From Thermoplasmata archaeon (GTDB taxonomy: Archaea; Thermoplasmatota; E2; DHVEG-1; B18-G2), in the NCBI GenBank assembly GCA_021161685.1, contig JAGHAD010000100.1:1-10809 (forward strand): DNA of 10,809 nucleotides, read 5' to 3'. Position numbers and translations under genes: made by a program. This document shows, piece after piece, positions 1 to 7,231 of the stretch (its first letter is position 1; every line of letters begins with the position of its first letter). Below the pieces are notes generated by a model. That model was given only the letters and a program-made list of their open reading frames with translations, did no database searches and was not told where the DNA came from.

Positions 1-35
1 ATACACTTCCGCTTTACATGATATACCAGAAACAT

Positions 36-50
36 AAAAAGTTTTAAATG
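36..50 (+). promoter_or_regulatory. Distal BRE/TATA-like box upstream of the TrkA gene
   Basis: The sequence AAAAAGTTTTAAATG has the layout of an archaeal promoter: a purine-rich BRE followed by a TATA-like core. It is nearly identical to the box at 2850-2863 ahead of the large surface protein gene. With the usual spacing of about 25 bases, transcription would start near 70, giving a leader of roughly 100 bases for the TrkA gene that includes the inverted repeats at 70-88. It may be an alternative promoter, or may serve something else. No mapping evidence is available. Confidence 0.4.
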
Positions 51-69
51 AAATGATAAATTTTGAAGC

Positions 70-88
70 TAGTAAGTTTACTAACTTA
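70..88. promoter_or_regulatory. Overlapping inverted repeats, possible operator
   Basis: Two short dyads overlap here. TAGTAA-GT-TTACTA occupies 70-83 and TAAGTT-TACT-AACTTA occupies 73-88, each with perfect 6-base arms. They lie between the two TATA-like boxes of the TrkA leader, about 30 bases upstream of the proximal one. That is a plausible position for a regulator binding site, or for alternative hairpins in a transcript begun at the distal box. The flanks are AT-rich, so short dyads can occur by chance. Confidence 0.3.
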
Positions 89-117
89 ACAAAATTAAGG
101 CAAAATAGAAATTTTAG

Positions 118-136
118 CAAAAAGTTTAAGAATAAT
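118..136 (+). promoter_or_regulatory. Proximal BRE/TATA-like box of the TrkA gene
   Basis: CAAAAAGTTTAAGAATA is an A-rich BRE followed by a TATA-like core. The predicted start of transcription, about 25 bases downstream, falls near 153-155. That leaves a short leader containing the purine stretch AAGGGG (157-162) ahead of the ATG at 169. It is the better candidate of the two boxes for driving this gene. Confidence 0.5.
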
Positions 137-168
137 GAAATTGTTCTTTGCTTAACAAGGGGACAATT

Positions 169-828
169 ATGTATATCGTAATAGTTGGAGCGGGGCGGAT
201 AGGTCAACGCCTCGCTGAACTAGCACTGAACGATGGAAAAGAAAACAACAATGTAATAGTAATAGATAAGGATCAGAAAAGATGTGAGGAAGTGGCAAGG
301 AAGTATGATGCAATAGCGATAAACGCAGACGCTACTCAAGAAGAAACCCTCGAAGAATCTGAGGTTAAGAAAGCAGATGTTCTAGTTACTACCGTCAGGG
401 ATGATGCAGTTAACTTAATGGTAGTATCGTTGGCTAGGAACAAGGGCGTAAAGTCTTTGGTTTCCTTGGTGAATCAGGAAGAAAGCATACCAATGTTCAT
501 GGAGAAGGGAGTGAAAATAGTGAAGAACCCAGATTTGATAATCGCAGAGAATCTATACAGAGCGGTTAAGTATCCATCTATAGTGGATTTCATGAAAGTT
601 GGAGAGAAAGCCAGCATATTCAGAATACCCCTCCCACCAAACTCCAAGATCTCCGGAAAGACGATCAAGGAGATAAACCTTCCAAAGAAAAGCTTGATAA
701 TAGCTATAGAGAGAGGAGACAGGTTCATTATACCAACTGAGGGGGTCGAACTTCAGGCTGGAGACAAGGTTACAGTAATTGCGCACAAGGATCAAGTTGA
801 TAAGGTTGCAAAGTTGCTTTCGCAGTGA
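169..828 (+). CDS. trkA: TrkA-family potassium uptake regulatory subunit (RCK domain protein)
   Basis: This 219-residue protein is a cytosolic regulatory subunit of Trk/Ktr-type potassium transport. It would form a ring on a membrane channel and gate it in response to bound nucleotide. The N-terminal TrkA-N/RCK Rossmann fold (about 1-120) shows GxGxxG as VGAGRIG (6-12) and the acidic residue ending strand 2 in VIDKD (Asp33), which suggests binding of NAD(H) or a related adenine nucleotide. A TrkA-C domain fills about 134-219. The size fits single-RCK archaeal TrkA proteins. The ATG at 169 is preferred over an in-frame TTG at 148 because it begins exactly at the Rossmann strand and has AAGGGG at 157-162. 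No membrane partner is visible, so the transporter must be encoded elsewhere, possibly upstream. The gene converges on the ABCE1 gene with 5 bases between stop codons. Family assignment is firm; the ligand is inferred. Confidence 0.93.
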   Translation: MYIVIVGAGRIGQRLAELALNDGKENNNVIVIDKDQKRCEEVARKYDAIAINADATQEETLEESEVKKADVLVTTVRDDAVNLMVVSLARNKGVKSLVSLVNQEESIPMFMEKGVKIVKNPDLIIAENLYRAVKYPSIVDFMKVGEKASIFRIPLPPNSKISGKTIKEINLPKKSLIIAIERGDRFIIPTEGVELQAGDKVTVIAHKDQVDKVAKLLSQ

Positions 829-833
829 GCCAT

Positions 834-2600
834 TCACAGCCTATAATAATACTCCCCTTCCTCTCTTTGTTTCCTATCCATAAATGAGCCTGGCTTGTTG
901 ACCCTAGGCCTTTTCGTTTCCTCGTCCCTCCTGAAAGTTATATCAACCGACTTCAGGAACAGGTTCATTCCCTTATGCATGTCAAAGGGACCTTTTCCTA
1001 TCCCCTCTTTTCCGGGAATGCCATCGAATACCATGAGTGCATCGCTTATCATATCTATAAAATAGACATCGTGATCTACAACAAGTGCAGATTTGCTCAT
1101 TTTTTCAATAACCCTTTTAATGACCTTGGATGCAACCATCCTTTGTTTGCTGTCCAAATATGCAGATGGCTCATCTATGAGGTAGAGGTCTGCATCCTTT
1201 GAGAGGCATATGGCTATTGCTAATCTCTGCAACTCTCCGCCAGAGAGAGCAGACAGGGATTTGTTCATCAGTTGTTTCAACTGCAGTGCATCGAATATCT
1301 CTGTCTTGTGAAATTGAGATGTTAGAAGGTTTTCTGCGCTTTGCAAGATTATTTCTTCCACACTTCCATCGTAATCAACAGATAAATACTGGGGCTTGTA
1401 ACTCACTCTAATACTTCTACTTACCTCCCCCTCCGTAGGCTTTAAAATGCCTGCAAGCATCTTTACGAAAGTGGTTTTACCTGTAGCATTTGGACCAACT
1501 ACCCCAACCACTTCCCCTTTTCTTATTACACCTGCCTCAACCGTTAATGAAAAGCCATCGTATCTCTTGACCAGCTTACTGAATGTGAGAAGATGTGGAA
1601 GATCCTGCCTCTGCTTTGGTGGGTGTTCATCAAACCTAATTGGATCGGAAAATCTAATGTTTTCTTCCGCAAGATAGCCTGAGAGGTAAGCATTTATAGC
1701 GTGTCTCACCGCTTTTGGATGAGTAACTATACCATATGCTCCTTCGCTACCATACATTATATGAGCGACATCGCACAAAAAATCCATGATAGCTAAATCG
1801 TGCTCTACAACCATGACTTTCTTTTCTTTAGATAGATCTCTAATTGCTCTGGCAATCTTTAGCCGTTGGTATATGTCGAGATAGGAGGAAGGTTCATCAA
1901 AAAAGTAAAGGTCTGCCTCTCTTAGCATGGCTGCAGATATAGCTACAAGTTGCAGTTCGCCACCAGACAGTTCATTAATTTCCTTTCCTATGGTCCTCTC
2001 TAGACCAAGTTTCTGTACAATTTCATCGAACCTGTTTCCCTCATCCGAGTTTCTAAGGATATCCTTTACCTTTCCCTTAAGTACCTTTGGTATCCTATCT
2101 ATGTATTGGGGTTTAACTATTGTTTTCATTTTCCCGTCTGCTAGCTTTTTCATGTGATCATAAATTTCTGTTCCTTTGAACTTCTCTAAAACCATATCCC
2201 AGTCTGGCTCCACATCTATTTTTCCAAAGTTTGGGATAAGCTTTCCCGACAGTATATTAACAGCCGTTGTTTTGCCTATGCCATTGGGACCCATGATACC
2301 GACACATTTCCCGCTTTTTGGAAGGGGAAGTCGAAACAACCTGAACCCATTTTTACCAAATTGATGTATAAGGTCTGTCTCGAGGGCTTCTGGTAAACCT
2401 ATGATTTTGATTGCATCGAATGGGCATTTGTGTACGCAGATTCCGCAACCGACGCACAGTTCCTCTGATATAACTGGTTTGCCATCCTCTCCAATGGTTA
2501 TGGTTTCATCTCCAGTTCTGACCCTTGGACAATATCTTATACACTCTCTCGAACATTTTTTTGGCTGACATCTGTCTTTCAATAGTACAGCTATCCTCAT
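834..2600 (-). CDS. rli1: ABCE1/Rli1 ribosome-recycling ATPase
   Basis: This 588-residue protein is the archaeal ABCE1 (RNase L inhibitor) homologue, a soluble ATPase that splits 70S ribosomes into subunits after termination together with Pelota or release factor. The N-terminal iron-sulfur domain has all eight cysteines (11, 16, 20, 24, 49, 52, 55, 59), enough for two 4Fe-4S clusters. The first nucleotide-binding domain has Walker A GPNGIGKTT (104-112), signature LSGGELQ (211-217), Walker B ending FFDEP (about 233-237) and the switch histidine in VVEHD. The second has Walker A GPNATGKTT (about 368-376), signature LSGGELQR (about 452-459), Walker B LIDEP and VVDHD. The C-terminus ends GEYYYRL, close to the usual archaeal GEYYY ending. 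Length, cysteines and both ATP sites are complete, so it should be functional. The start at MRIAVLLKDRC places the first cysteine correctly. No strong Shine-Dalgarno is seen, so a short-leader or leaderless transcript from the box at 2628-2639 is likely. Confidence 0.98.
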   Translation of the reverse strand: MRIAVLLKDRCQPKKCSRECIRYCPRVRTGDETITIGEDGKPVISEELCVGCGICVHKCPFDAIKIIGLPEALETDLIHQFGKNGFRLFRLPLPKSGKCVGIMGPNGIGKTTAVNILSGKLIPNFGKIDVEPDWDMVLEKFKGTEIYDHMKKLADGKMKTIVKPQYIDRIPKVLKGKVKDILRNSDEGNRFDEIVQKLGLERTIGKEINELSGGELQLVAISAAMLREADLYFFDEPSSYLDIYQRLKIARAIRDLSKEKKVMVVEHDLAIMDFLCDVAHIMYGSEGAYGIVTHPKAVRHAINAYLSGYLAEENIRFSDPIRFDEHPPKQRQDLPHLLTFSKLVKRYDGFSLTVEAGVIRKGEVVGVVGPNATGKTTFVKMLAGILKPTEGEVSRSIRVSYKPQYLSVDYDGSVEEIILQSAENLLTSQFHKTEIFDALQLKQLMNKSLSALSGGELQRLAIAICLSKDADLYLIDEPSAYLDSKQRMVASKVIKRVIEKMSKSALVVDHDVYFIDMISDALMVFDGIPGKEGIGKGPFDMHKGMNLFLKSVDITFRRDEETKRPRVNKPGSFMDRKQREEGEYYYRL

Positions 2601-2627
2601 TCAGCTGTAAATAGGAAAAACTAATAG

Positions 2628-2639
2628 AAAATTTTTAAT
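2628..2639 (-). promoter_or_regulatory. TATA-like box of the ABCE1 gene
   Basis: On the minus strand this reads ATTAAAAATTTT. It is centred about 34 bases upstream of the ABCE1 ATG at 2600, giving a predicted transcript with a leader of only some 10 bases. It abuts the start of the DUF2341 fragment read on the other strand. Confidence 0.4.
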
Positions 2640-2829
2640 GCGAAAGTATCGGCGACCAATCAGCTTGAACCCAGCAACTCCGGTATCAAATTATCAGGTA
2701 AAGGTTAAGCTGACTCCCGACAACTTCAACTATTCAAAAGCGAGCCCAGATAGGAGTGACATAAGATTTTGTCAGGCAGATCGTACGAAGTTAAGTATTG
2801 TAAAGATAAATTTCACCTTGACTTACTGA
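2638..2829 (+). pseudogene. Orphan DUF2341 domain fragment
   Basis: The 63-residue reading frame has the N-terminal half of a DUF2341 domain: KYRRPISL, then NYQVKVKL, then SDIRF. This aligns with the intact domain of the next gene (YRKPITI, EYQVFI, SDLRF). It stops resembling the family after TKLS, where relatives continue with a YWIE-like segment; an alternative frame gives a YCKD-like continuation, suggesting a frameshift near 2790. The expected leading tryptophan is absent, and two family glycines appear as arginine (DRSD, ADRT). No signal peptide or further domain follows, and a stop comes at 2827-2829. The most likely reading is a decayed remnant of a former surface-protein gene. It is too different from the neighbouring DUF2341 to be a recent tandem copy. 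Expression as a small protein is possible but unlikely. Confidence 0.6.
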
Positions 2830-2849
2830 AGCAGATGTTCAACAAACTA

Positions 2850-2863
2850 AAAAGTTTTTAAAT
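2850..2863 (+). promoter_or_regulatory. BRE/TATA-like promoter of the surface-protein genes
   Basis: AAAAGTTTTTAAAT matches the box at 36-50 almost base for base. It overlaps the ATG at 2862, which would therefore lie at or upstream of the transcription start expected near 2885. This supports the downstream ATG at 2934 as the true start of the large surface protein. Confidence 0.55.
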
Positions 2864-2933
2864 GATGAAACACATTTGCCGGCCAGAGGAGGGGACTGCG
2901 GAGGGGTGTATTATCAGACTGGGAGAGTTTACA

Positions 2934-5900
2934 ATGTTCTACATAGTGCTCTTCACCTTACTAACTGGGACTATATCGCTACACCCCTCCATGGTCTCTC
3001 ACCCTATCATTGTGTATCCCGAGAAAATTCACCCTATTATACTGGGGGCATTTACATTACCACAAAAAGCAAGGTGTGGCGATGCCCTTTATGTCTGTGC
3101 AATAATTTATGATCCTCATGGTGTAAAGAGGGTTGAAGCGGTGTTTTTTTATGAGGGAGGGGCAGACTCCACTGAAATGTCACTGTTTGGCGGATCGAGA
3201 AAATTTGGCATATGGAAGGTAGACTGGAGGATACATGATACAATATCGAGGACATACCCTGTCTACATCAGAGTAATTTCATTTACCGGAGCCACCGCTT
3301 TTGCCAAAGTTTCATGGAGAGATCCTTTTTATCCTTGGTGGAACATGAGTTGGAGATATAGAAAACCTATAACAATCCATAACCCTAGCTCTGAAGATCT
3401 CTACGAGTATCAAGTCTTTATAAACATATCTTACAACTCTCGCATGAAATCTGACTTTTCAGATCTGAGGTTTACTTGGTATAATGCAACATCCAACAAG
3501 GAGGAAGAAATACCATACTATATCGAAGAGAAAGTTGATTCTCAGTGGGCAACTGTATGGGTCAAGGTCACTGAGCTAAAAAATAACACCGATACAACCA
3601 TCCATGTTTATTATGGAAATCTTGATGCAACATCTGCCAGCAACATGTCGGCAACTTTCTCCTACAGCAAACCTAGAACGATAGGATATGTTGTGTCCAG
3701 GAGTATAGCAGACAATGGTATCATGATATTAAGTTTATGCGACAATAACACCGTCATAGTAGGAGATGATGTTTTTCATTTAGATGAACAGGAAAGTGCT
3801 TACTTGGAACCCAGCAAAGTTAACATAGGTGATCCGGTCAAGGTCAAAGGTTTAGCTCAAATCGAAGGAGCGGGCAACGTAGATGATATAATTGTTCCTA
3901 TATCGTGGGCTGGCACACTTTTTGTATATGGTGGGATGCGTGATTCTGGGGATACCTTCTGTATGCTATGTCCATGGGGTACAGCAAATGTAAAAATCTA
4001 CGATGGAAGTACGCAAAAATGGTCTGGAACGGTGGACTCATCGGGTGTATGGGTAACTAGCGATATCGCTTCTGGTAATGCTGTCAGGATAGAAAGTGAC
4101 ATACCTATCTTGGTATTCAGGTACGGAGCAAACAACCACTACGATGCGTGGGCGTTCTACCCGGCGACTACAGACTATCTCTATGGCCCATCTGTCTCTA
4201 ATTGCGCATATGTTGCAGCGGGTAGCGAGGGTTCAACTGTTAGCTACGTTGCCAGTAATGGTAAAGCAGGTACGGTGAATGTGGGGGCAAACTCTCAGGT
4301 TAATTTGGGTAGTTATGTTGGAAGTGGTAGTAGCGGTTCCGGACCCGCCATACGAATCAAGGGATCGAAACCTATAGGAGCTATCCAGCAGGCAGATCAT
4401 GATGGGACAGAGTCTTCGGTCTTTGTGCCTCTCAAAGAGATGGGGACCAAGTTTGGTTCTGCTATAGCTGCAGAGTACATAGTCATCGTCGCTCCATACC
4501 CAAATACGGTTTGTAAAGTCTATTATCCTTCAGGTAGTGTAGAAGAAACAATTGTAGGTGGATCAAGAAATGACGTTAACTGGATAGGTTTTGGAACAGG
4601 TAACGATAACACCTACGTACAAGGCGGGTGGAAACTGGAGAGCGATAAACCGGTCTGGGTCTACTACGAGGCTGATGACAATGGAGATGAAACAAACCTG
4701 TTGAGCTATAAGCAGATGAGGCAATATGTATATCCCGAACCAACTTACTCCATTGGAGAAGAAGAAGTCGCAAAACCGAGTAAACCTCAACTTTTGGAGC
4801 CGGAAGATGGAAGCAGTACAAACGACGATACACCCACCTTCAAATGGGAATCTGCGATGAATGCAGACAATCATACATTGCTGATAGACGATGATGTCGA
4901 TTTCTCTAGCCCAAAAGTCAATAAAACGCTTGGAGCAACAGACAGTAGCTATACTTTGGATCCTTCTGAGGCGCTCTCAGAGGGTAGATGGTACTGGAAA
5001 GTCAAAGCAAATAACTCCTTTGGTGAGAATGAGTCAGACGTATGGAGTTTCATCGTGGACAAAACACCCCCTCTGGCTCCTGATCTTGTTTCACCCGATG
5101 ATAAATATGTCACGGATGACAGAGAGGTAACGTTTAGCTGGAATCAGGCACAAGATAATACTACGAATTCAACCGATGTTTCGGGAGTATACTGTTACGA
5201 GTTACAGATAGATGATGATCCAGATTTTTCGTCCCCTATAGTAGACAAAAACGTAACGGGTACGAGTTCTACAGAACTCGTATCTGGTAGACTATATTGG
5301 AGGGTTAGAGCATGGGACAGAGCTGGAAATCCTGGTAAATTTTCTGAGGTTAGAAAATTAACCGTATTCTCCTTTACCTTGTCAACATCTTCCTCAAATT
5401 TGCAGATGATGAAAGGTTCTTCTCTCTCCATAAACATCTCCACATCCGTTGAGTTTGGAGAAGCTGAAAACATAAGTTTCAATTACTCATGGATAGGAGA
5501 CATAAAACCAAGTCGAATTAACTTGACCTTCTCGCCCTCAACTGTTTATGGCACAAACTCATCGGTGCTGACCATAGCAAGTGAGAACACCGCATCAACC
5601 GGCTCTTTTACCTGCAGGATTCTTGCAACTAGTGAGTCTGGAATAGAGAGATACATTGATATCAAGGTAACCATTTACGGGATGCTCTTCTCCATATTCT
5701 GTTTCCCGCAAGATGTAACATTAACGAGGAGCGATGAAAAGAGCATATCTGTATCAGTGGAGTTTGACCAGGGGGCTTTGGATACCGTTTCTCTCTCCGG
5801 CAAGTGGATAGGGGATTCACCTGAAGGAATATCAATAAGCATAAATCCATTATCTGGTGTACCGTCATTCGAATCAACTGTTACCGTAAGCACTTCAAGA

Positions 5901-6374
5901 AATGCTCAGCAGGGAGAATACGTTTATCAATTCATCGCCACTGGATCTGGTTTGACGAGAACAATAAACATCTATGTTCATGTCCGAACCGAACTTTCTT
6001 TGGAGATAGATACCGATAGAGAAACGTATGAGAGGGGAGATGTGATAAAATTCTATGGAACAGTGAAAGACCCTTTTGGAGAAGAAGTTGATGATGGTAT
6101 CGTAAAGATTCAGATTACAGCAGAAAATCGTTCGCTTTGCTGTATGGAAACGAAAATAACCAGCGGGAAATTCAGTGTAAGTTACTGTATAACATTTGAT
6201 AAGCCTCTCGGTAAATGGCTCATCTCCGCGACGGCAACCGATAATAAGGGAGATACAACTGGAAATGCGAGTCGCATGAATATTTTTGTTGAAGCTTCAG
6301 AGGGACACAAACATTACTCCATAAATGTACTTACCCATCTTATGGACAGGTTTTCAGAAGGGGAGAGACGATAA
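2934..6374 (+). CDS. Giant multidomain surface protein with DUF2341, N-terminal part (frame-interrupted)
   Basis: This frame encodes 1146 residues of an exported, probably glycosylated surface protein of unknown ligand. The ATG at 2934 is chosen because it starts a signal peptide (MFYIVLFTLLTGTISL), has GGGAG at 2921-2925, and lies downstream of the TATA-like box at 2850-2863. Domains in order: a beta-rich N-terminal domain (about 45-130); DUF2341 (about 135-232, MSWRYRKPITI to HVYYGN); a long beta-rich region (about 240-610) in which an R/K-I/L-E/K-S/G-x-x-P-I/V motif recurs three times; two fibronectin-III-like repeats (about 613-705 and 712-813, each with IDDDxDFSSP); two related Ig-like domains with WIGD (about 814-916 and 917-1017); and a macroglobulin-like sandwich (about 1018-1122). 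Many N-x-S/T sequons are present. The frame ends at 6372-6374 partway through the next domain, before any membrane anchor, and similarity continues in another frame, so this is the front of one longer gene. An adhesin or structural role is a guess. Confidence 0.82.
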   Translation: MFYIVLFTLLTGTISLHPSMVSHPIIVYPEKIHPIILGAFTLPQKARCGDALYVCAIIYDPHGVKRVEAVFFYEGGADSTEMSLFGGSRKFGIWKVDWRIHDTISRTYPVYIRVISFTGATAFAKVSWRDPFYPWWNMSWRYRKPITIHNPSSEDLYEYQVFINISYNSRMKSDFSDLRFTWYNATSNKEEEIPYYIEEKVDSQWATVWVKVTELKNNTDTTIHVYYGNLDATSASNMSATFSYSKPRTIGYVVSRSIADNGIMILSLCDNNTVIVGDDVFHLDEQESAYLEPSKVNIGDPVKVKGLAQIEGAGNVDDIIVPISWAGTLFVYGGMRDSGDTFCMLCPWGTANVKIYDGSTQKWSGTVDSSGVWVTSDIASGNAVRIESDIPILVFRYGANNHYDAWAFYPATTDYLYGPSVSNCAYVAAGSEGSTVSYVASNGKAGTVNVGANSQVNLGSYVGSGSSGSGPAIRIKGSKPIGAIQQADHDGTESSVFVPLKEMGTKFGSAIAAEYIVIVAPYPNTVCKVYYPSGSVEETIVGGSRNDVNWIGFGTGNDNTYVQGGWKLESDKPVWVYYEADDNGDETNLLSYKQMRQYVYPEPTYSIGEEEVAKPSKPQLLEPEDGSSTNDDTPTFKWESAMNADNHTLLIDDDVDFSSPKVNKTLGATDSSYTLDPSEALSEGRWYWKVKANNSFGENESDVWSFIVDKTPPLAPDLVSPDDKYVTDDREVTFSWNQAQDNTTNSTDVSGVYCYELQIDDDPDFSSPIVDKNVTGTSSTELVSGRLYWRVRAWDRAGNPGKFSEVRKLTVFSFTLSTSSSNLQMMKGSSLSINISTSVEFGEAENISFNYSWIGDIKPSRINLTFSPSTVYGTNSSVLTIASENTASTGSFTCRILATSESGIERYIDIKVTIYGMLFSIFCFPQDVTLTRSDEKSISVSVEFDQGALDTVSLSGKWIGDSPEGISISINPLSGVPSFESTVTVSTSRNAQQGEYVYQFIATGSGLTRTINIYVHVRTELSLEIDTDRETYERGDVIKFYGTVKDPFGEEVDDGIVKIQITAENRSLCCMETKITSGKFSVSYCITFDKPLGKWLISATATDNKGDTTGNASRMNIFVEASEGHKHYSINVLTHLMDRFSEGERR
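4083..4667 (+). repeat. Three-copy beta motif with about 90-residue period
   Basis: The protein segments VRIESDIPILVF (from 4083), IRIKGSKPIGAI (from 4350) and WKLESDKPVWVY (from 4629) share one pattern, spaced 267 and 279 bases apart. The pattern of a strand ending in SD-K-P-I/V followed by a hydrophobic strand recalls the IgGFc-binding type repeat, where such units sit on the blades of a beta structure. The family link is from memory and uncertain; the internal repetition itself is visible. Confidence 0.5.
4771..5373 (+). repeat. Tandem fibronectin-III-like repeats
   Basis: Two consecutive units of about 95-100 codons share the order PxLxxPxDG/K, T/VTFxW, LQ/LIDDDxDFSSP, then a strand YWKVKAN or YWRVRAWD before the closing strand. 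This is the layout of fibronectin-III domains common in secreted proteins. They are protein-level repeats within the giant gene and are diverged at the DNA level. Confidence 0.65.
6330..6374 (+). other. Frame discontinuity joining the two parts of the giant surface protein
   Basis: Up to about 6332 the upstream frame follows the paralogue at 7206-8774 (HYSINVLT against RYKVIFLS). From about 6335 the similarity moves to the frame of the downstream ORF, reading PSYGQVFRRGETITF against KGAVYFRGETIDI, well before that ORF's first ATG at 6386. One extra base, for example a fourth C in the CCC at 6334-6336, would restore a single frame of about 1432 residues from 2934 to 7231. The site is not a recognisable slippery heptamer. 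It is therefore either a real inactivating deletion or a sequence/assembly error. Confidence 0.75.
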
Positions 6375-6385
6375 CATTCAGCGTA

Positions 6386-7231
6386 ATGGTTACCGAAGGA
6401 GATGAAAAAGTATCTGGAGTTAATTTAAAGGGTTATCTGTCTAATGGTGATACGGTAACTTTCACCGAAAGCTCCTTTGGTATCTATTCTTGTAGCTACA
6501 CCCTAAGCTATGACTGTAATATCGGCAACTGGAGTATCCACATAGAAGGAAAAAAGGAAGAGGATGGCAAAATTGAATCGGGCTATGGATCGGTAAATTT
6601 CAAAGTAGAACCAGTTAAGCCCTTGTTGCAAGTAATTCAACAGCCAACCAAAACGATAGAGGTTGGCGATAACATAGAGATAGAGGTAAAGATACTCTAC
6701 CCAGATGGAACACCAGTTAATGAGGGGATTGTAAAGACCATTGGGCCAGATGGAAAGGAGATTTTGTTTAAAAGGACTGGTCCAGGTGTATACAGAGCAT
6801 CCGTTTCCCCTTCTATGGTAAAGAATTGGTCGATAAAGGTGATGGTTGAAGATGCATATGGAAACGTAGCTTCATTTAACGTTGGAGAGATCTCTATTGT
6901 TCCTCCAAGAGCAACAACTTACATAGTAAGATACTGGTGGGCATCCGCACTGGCTTTGGTATCAACGCTATTAATAGCTGGATACTTTGCCCACAGAAGA
7001 CTGATGCTTGCTAAACTCATGAAACTGAGAAGAGAAATACTGGAACTAGAAAGGTTGAAGAAAGTTGCAGCCACGAGGTATTTCCTGAAAGGGGAGATAA
7101 CTAGAAAGACATACGACGAGCTTCTTCAGGGATATGAAAGTGGAATAGCGGAGTTGTCAAGAAAATATGGTCTTTTGATGAGGAAAATTAAAAGGAGGAA
7201 GAAAAATGGTAAAAAGGACAATTCTAGCTAG
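6386..7231 (+). CDS. C-terminal part of the giant surface protein: ectodomains, membrane anchor, SHOCT-like tail
   Basis: As an independent frame it gives 281 residues, but its similarity to the paralogue extends upstream of the ATG, to about 6335. It is best read as the end of the preceding gene. It holds the rest of one Ig-like domain, a second sandwich domain (IEVGDNIEIEVKILYPDG to VEDAYGN), a single membrane helix (about 6930-6990, YWWASALALVSTLLIAGYF), and a basic cytoplasmic tail. The tail begins with a helical KLRREILELERLKK stretch and continues ATRYFLKGEITRKTYDELL, which resembles SHOCT-type helical hairpins. There is no signal peptide at the ATG and the purine-rich AAGGGGAGAG lies too far away (6358-6367), so separate translation would give a protein with no export signal. 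Stop-to-start spacing of 11 bases would still allow coupled reinitiation. It overlaps the next gene by 26 bases. Confidence 0.75.
   Translation: MVTEGDEKVSGVNLKGYLSNGDTVTFTESSFGIYSCSYTLSYDCNIGNWSIHIEGKKEEDGKIESGYGSVNFKVEPVKPLLQVIQQPTKTIEVGDNIEIEVKILYPDGTPVNEGIVKTIGPDGKEILFKRTGPGVYRASVSPSMVKNWSIKVMVEDAYGNVASFNVGEISIVPPRATTYIVRYWWASALALVSTLLIAGYFAHRRLMLAKLMKLRREILELERLKKVAATRYFLKGEITRKTYDELLQGYESGIAELSRKYGLLMRKIKRRKKNGKKDNSS
7191..7198 (+). promoter_or_regulatory. Strong Shine-Dalgarno site inside the upstream gene
   Basis: AAAGGAGG lies 7 bases ahead of the ATG at 7206. It is the best ribosome binding site in the window and fixes the start of the second surface protein within the last codons of the gene before it, indicating an operon with coupled translation. 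Confidence 0.8.

Noticed and set aside
148-168. TTG start for the TrkA protein, adding seven residues.
   Set aside because: The ATG at 169 begins exactly at the first Rossmann strand and has AAGGGG at good spacing; the TTG has no such site and falls before the expected transcription start from the proximal box.
553-837. Minus-strand 94-residue frame opposite trkA.
   Set aside because: It lies wholly opposite a conserved gene, has no recognisable domain and mirrors the codon pattern of the real frame.
2862-2933. ATG at 2862 as start of the giant surface protein.
   Set aside because: It overlaps the TATA-like box and would put 24 polar residues before a clear signal peptide that starts at 2934.
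4563-4874. Minus-strand 103-residue frame within the giant surface gene.
   Set aside because: It is the shadow of a well-supported domain-bearing frame; no start signal or family similarity is seen.
6330-6345. Programmed -1 ribosomal frameshifting to join the two halves of the giant protein.
   Set aside because: No slippery heptamer of the X-XXY-YYZ type and no obvious downstream hairpin are present at the junction; a deletion or sequence error is simpler.
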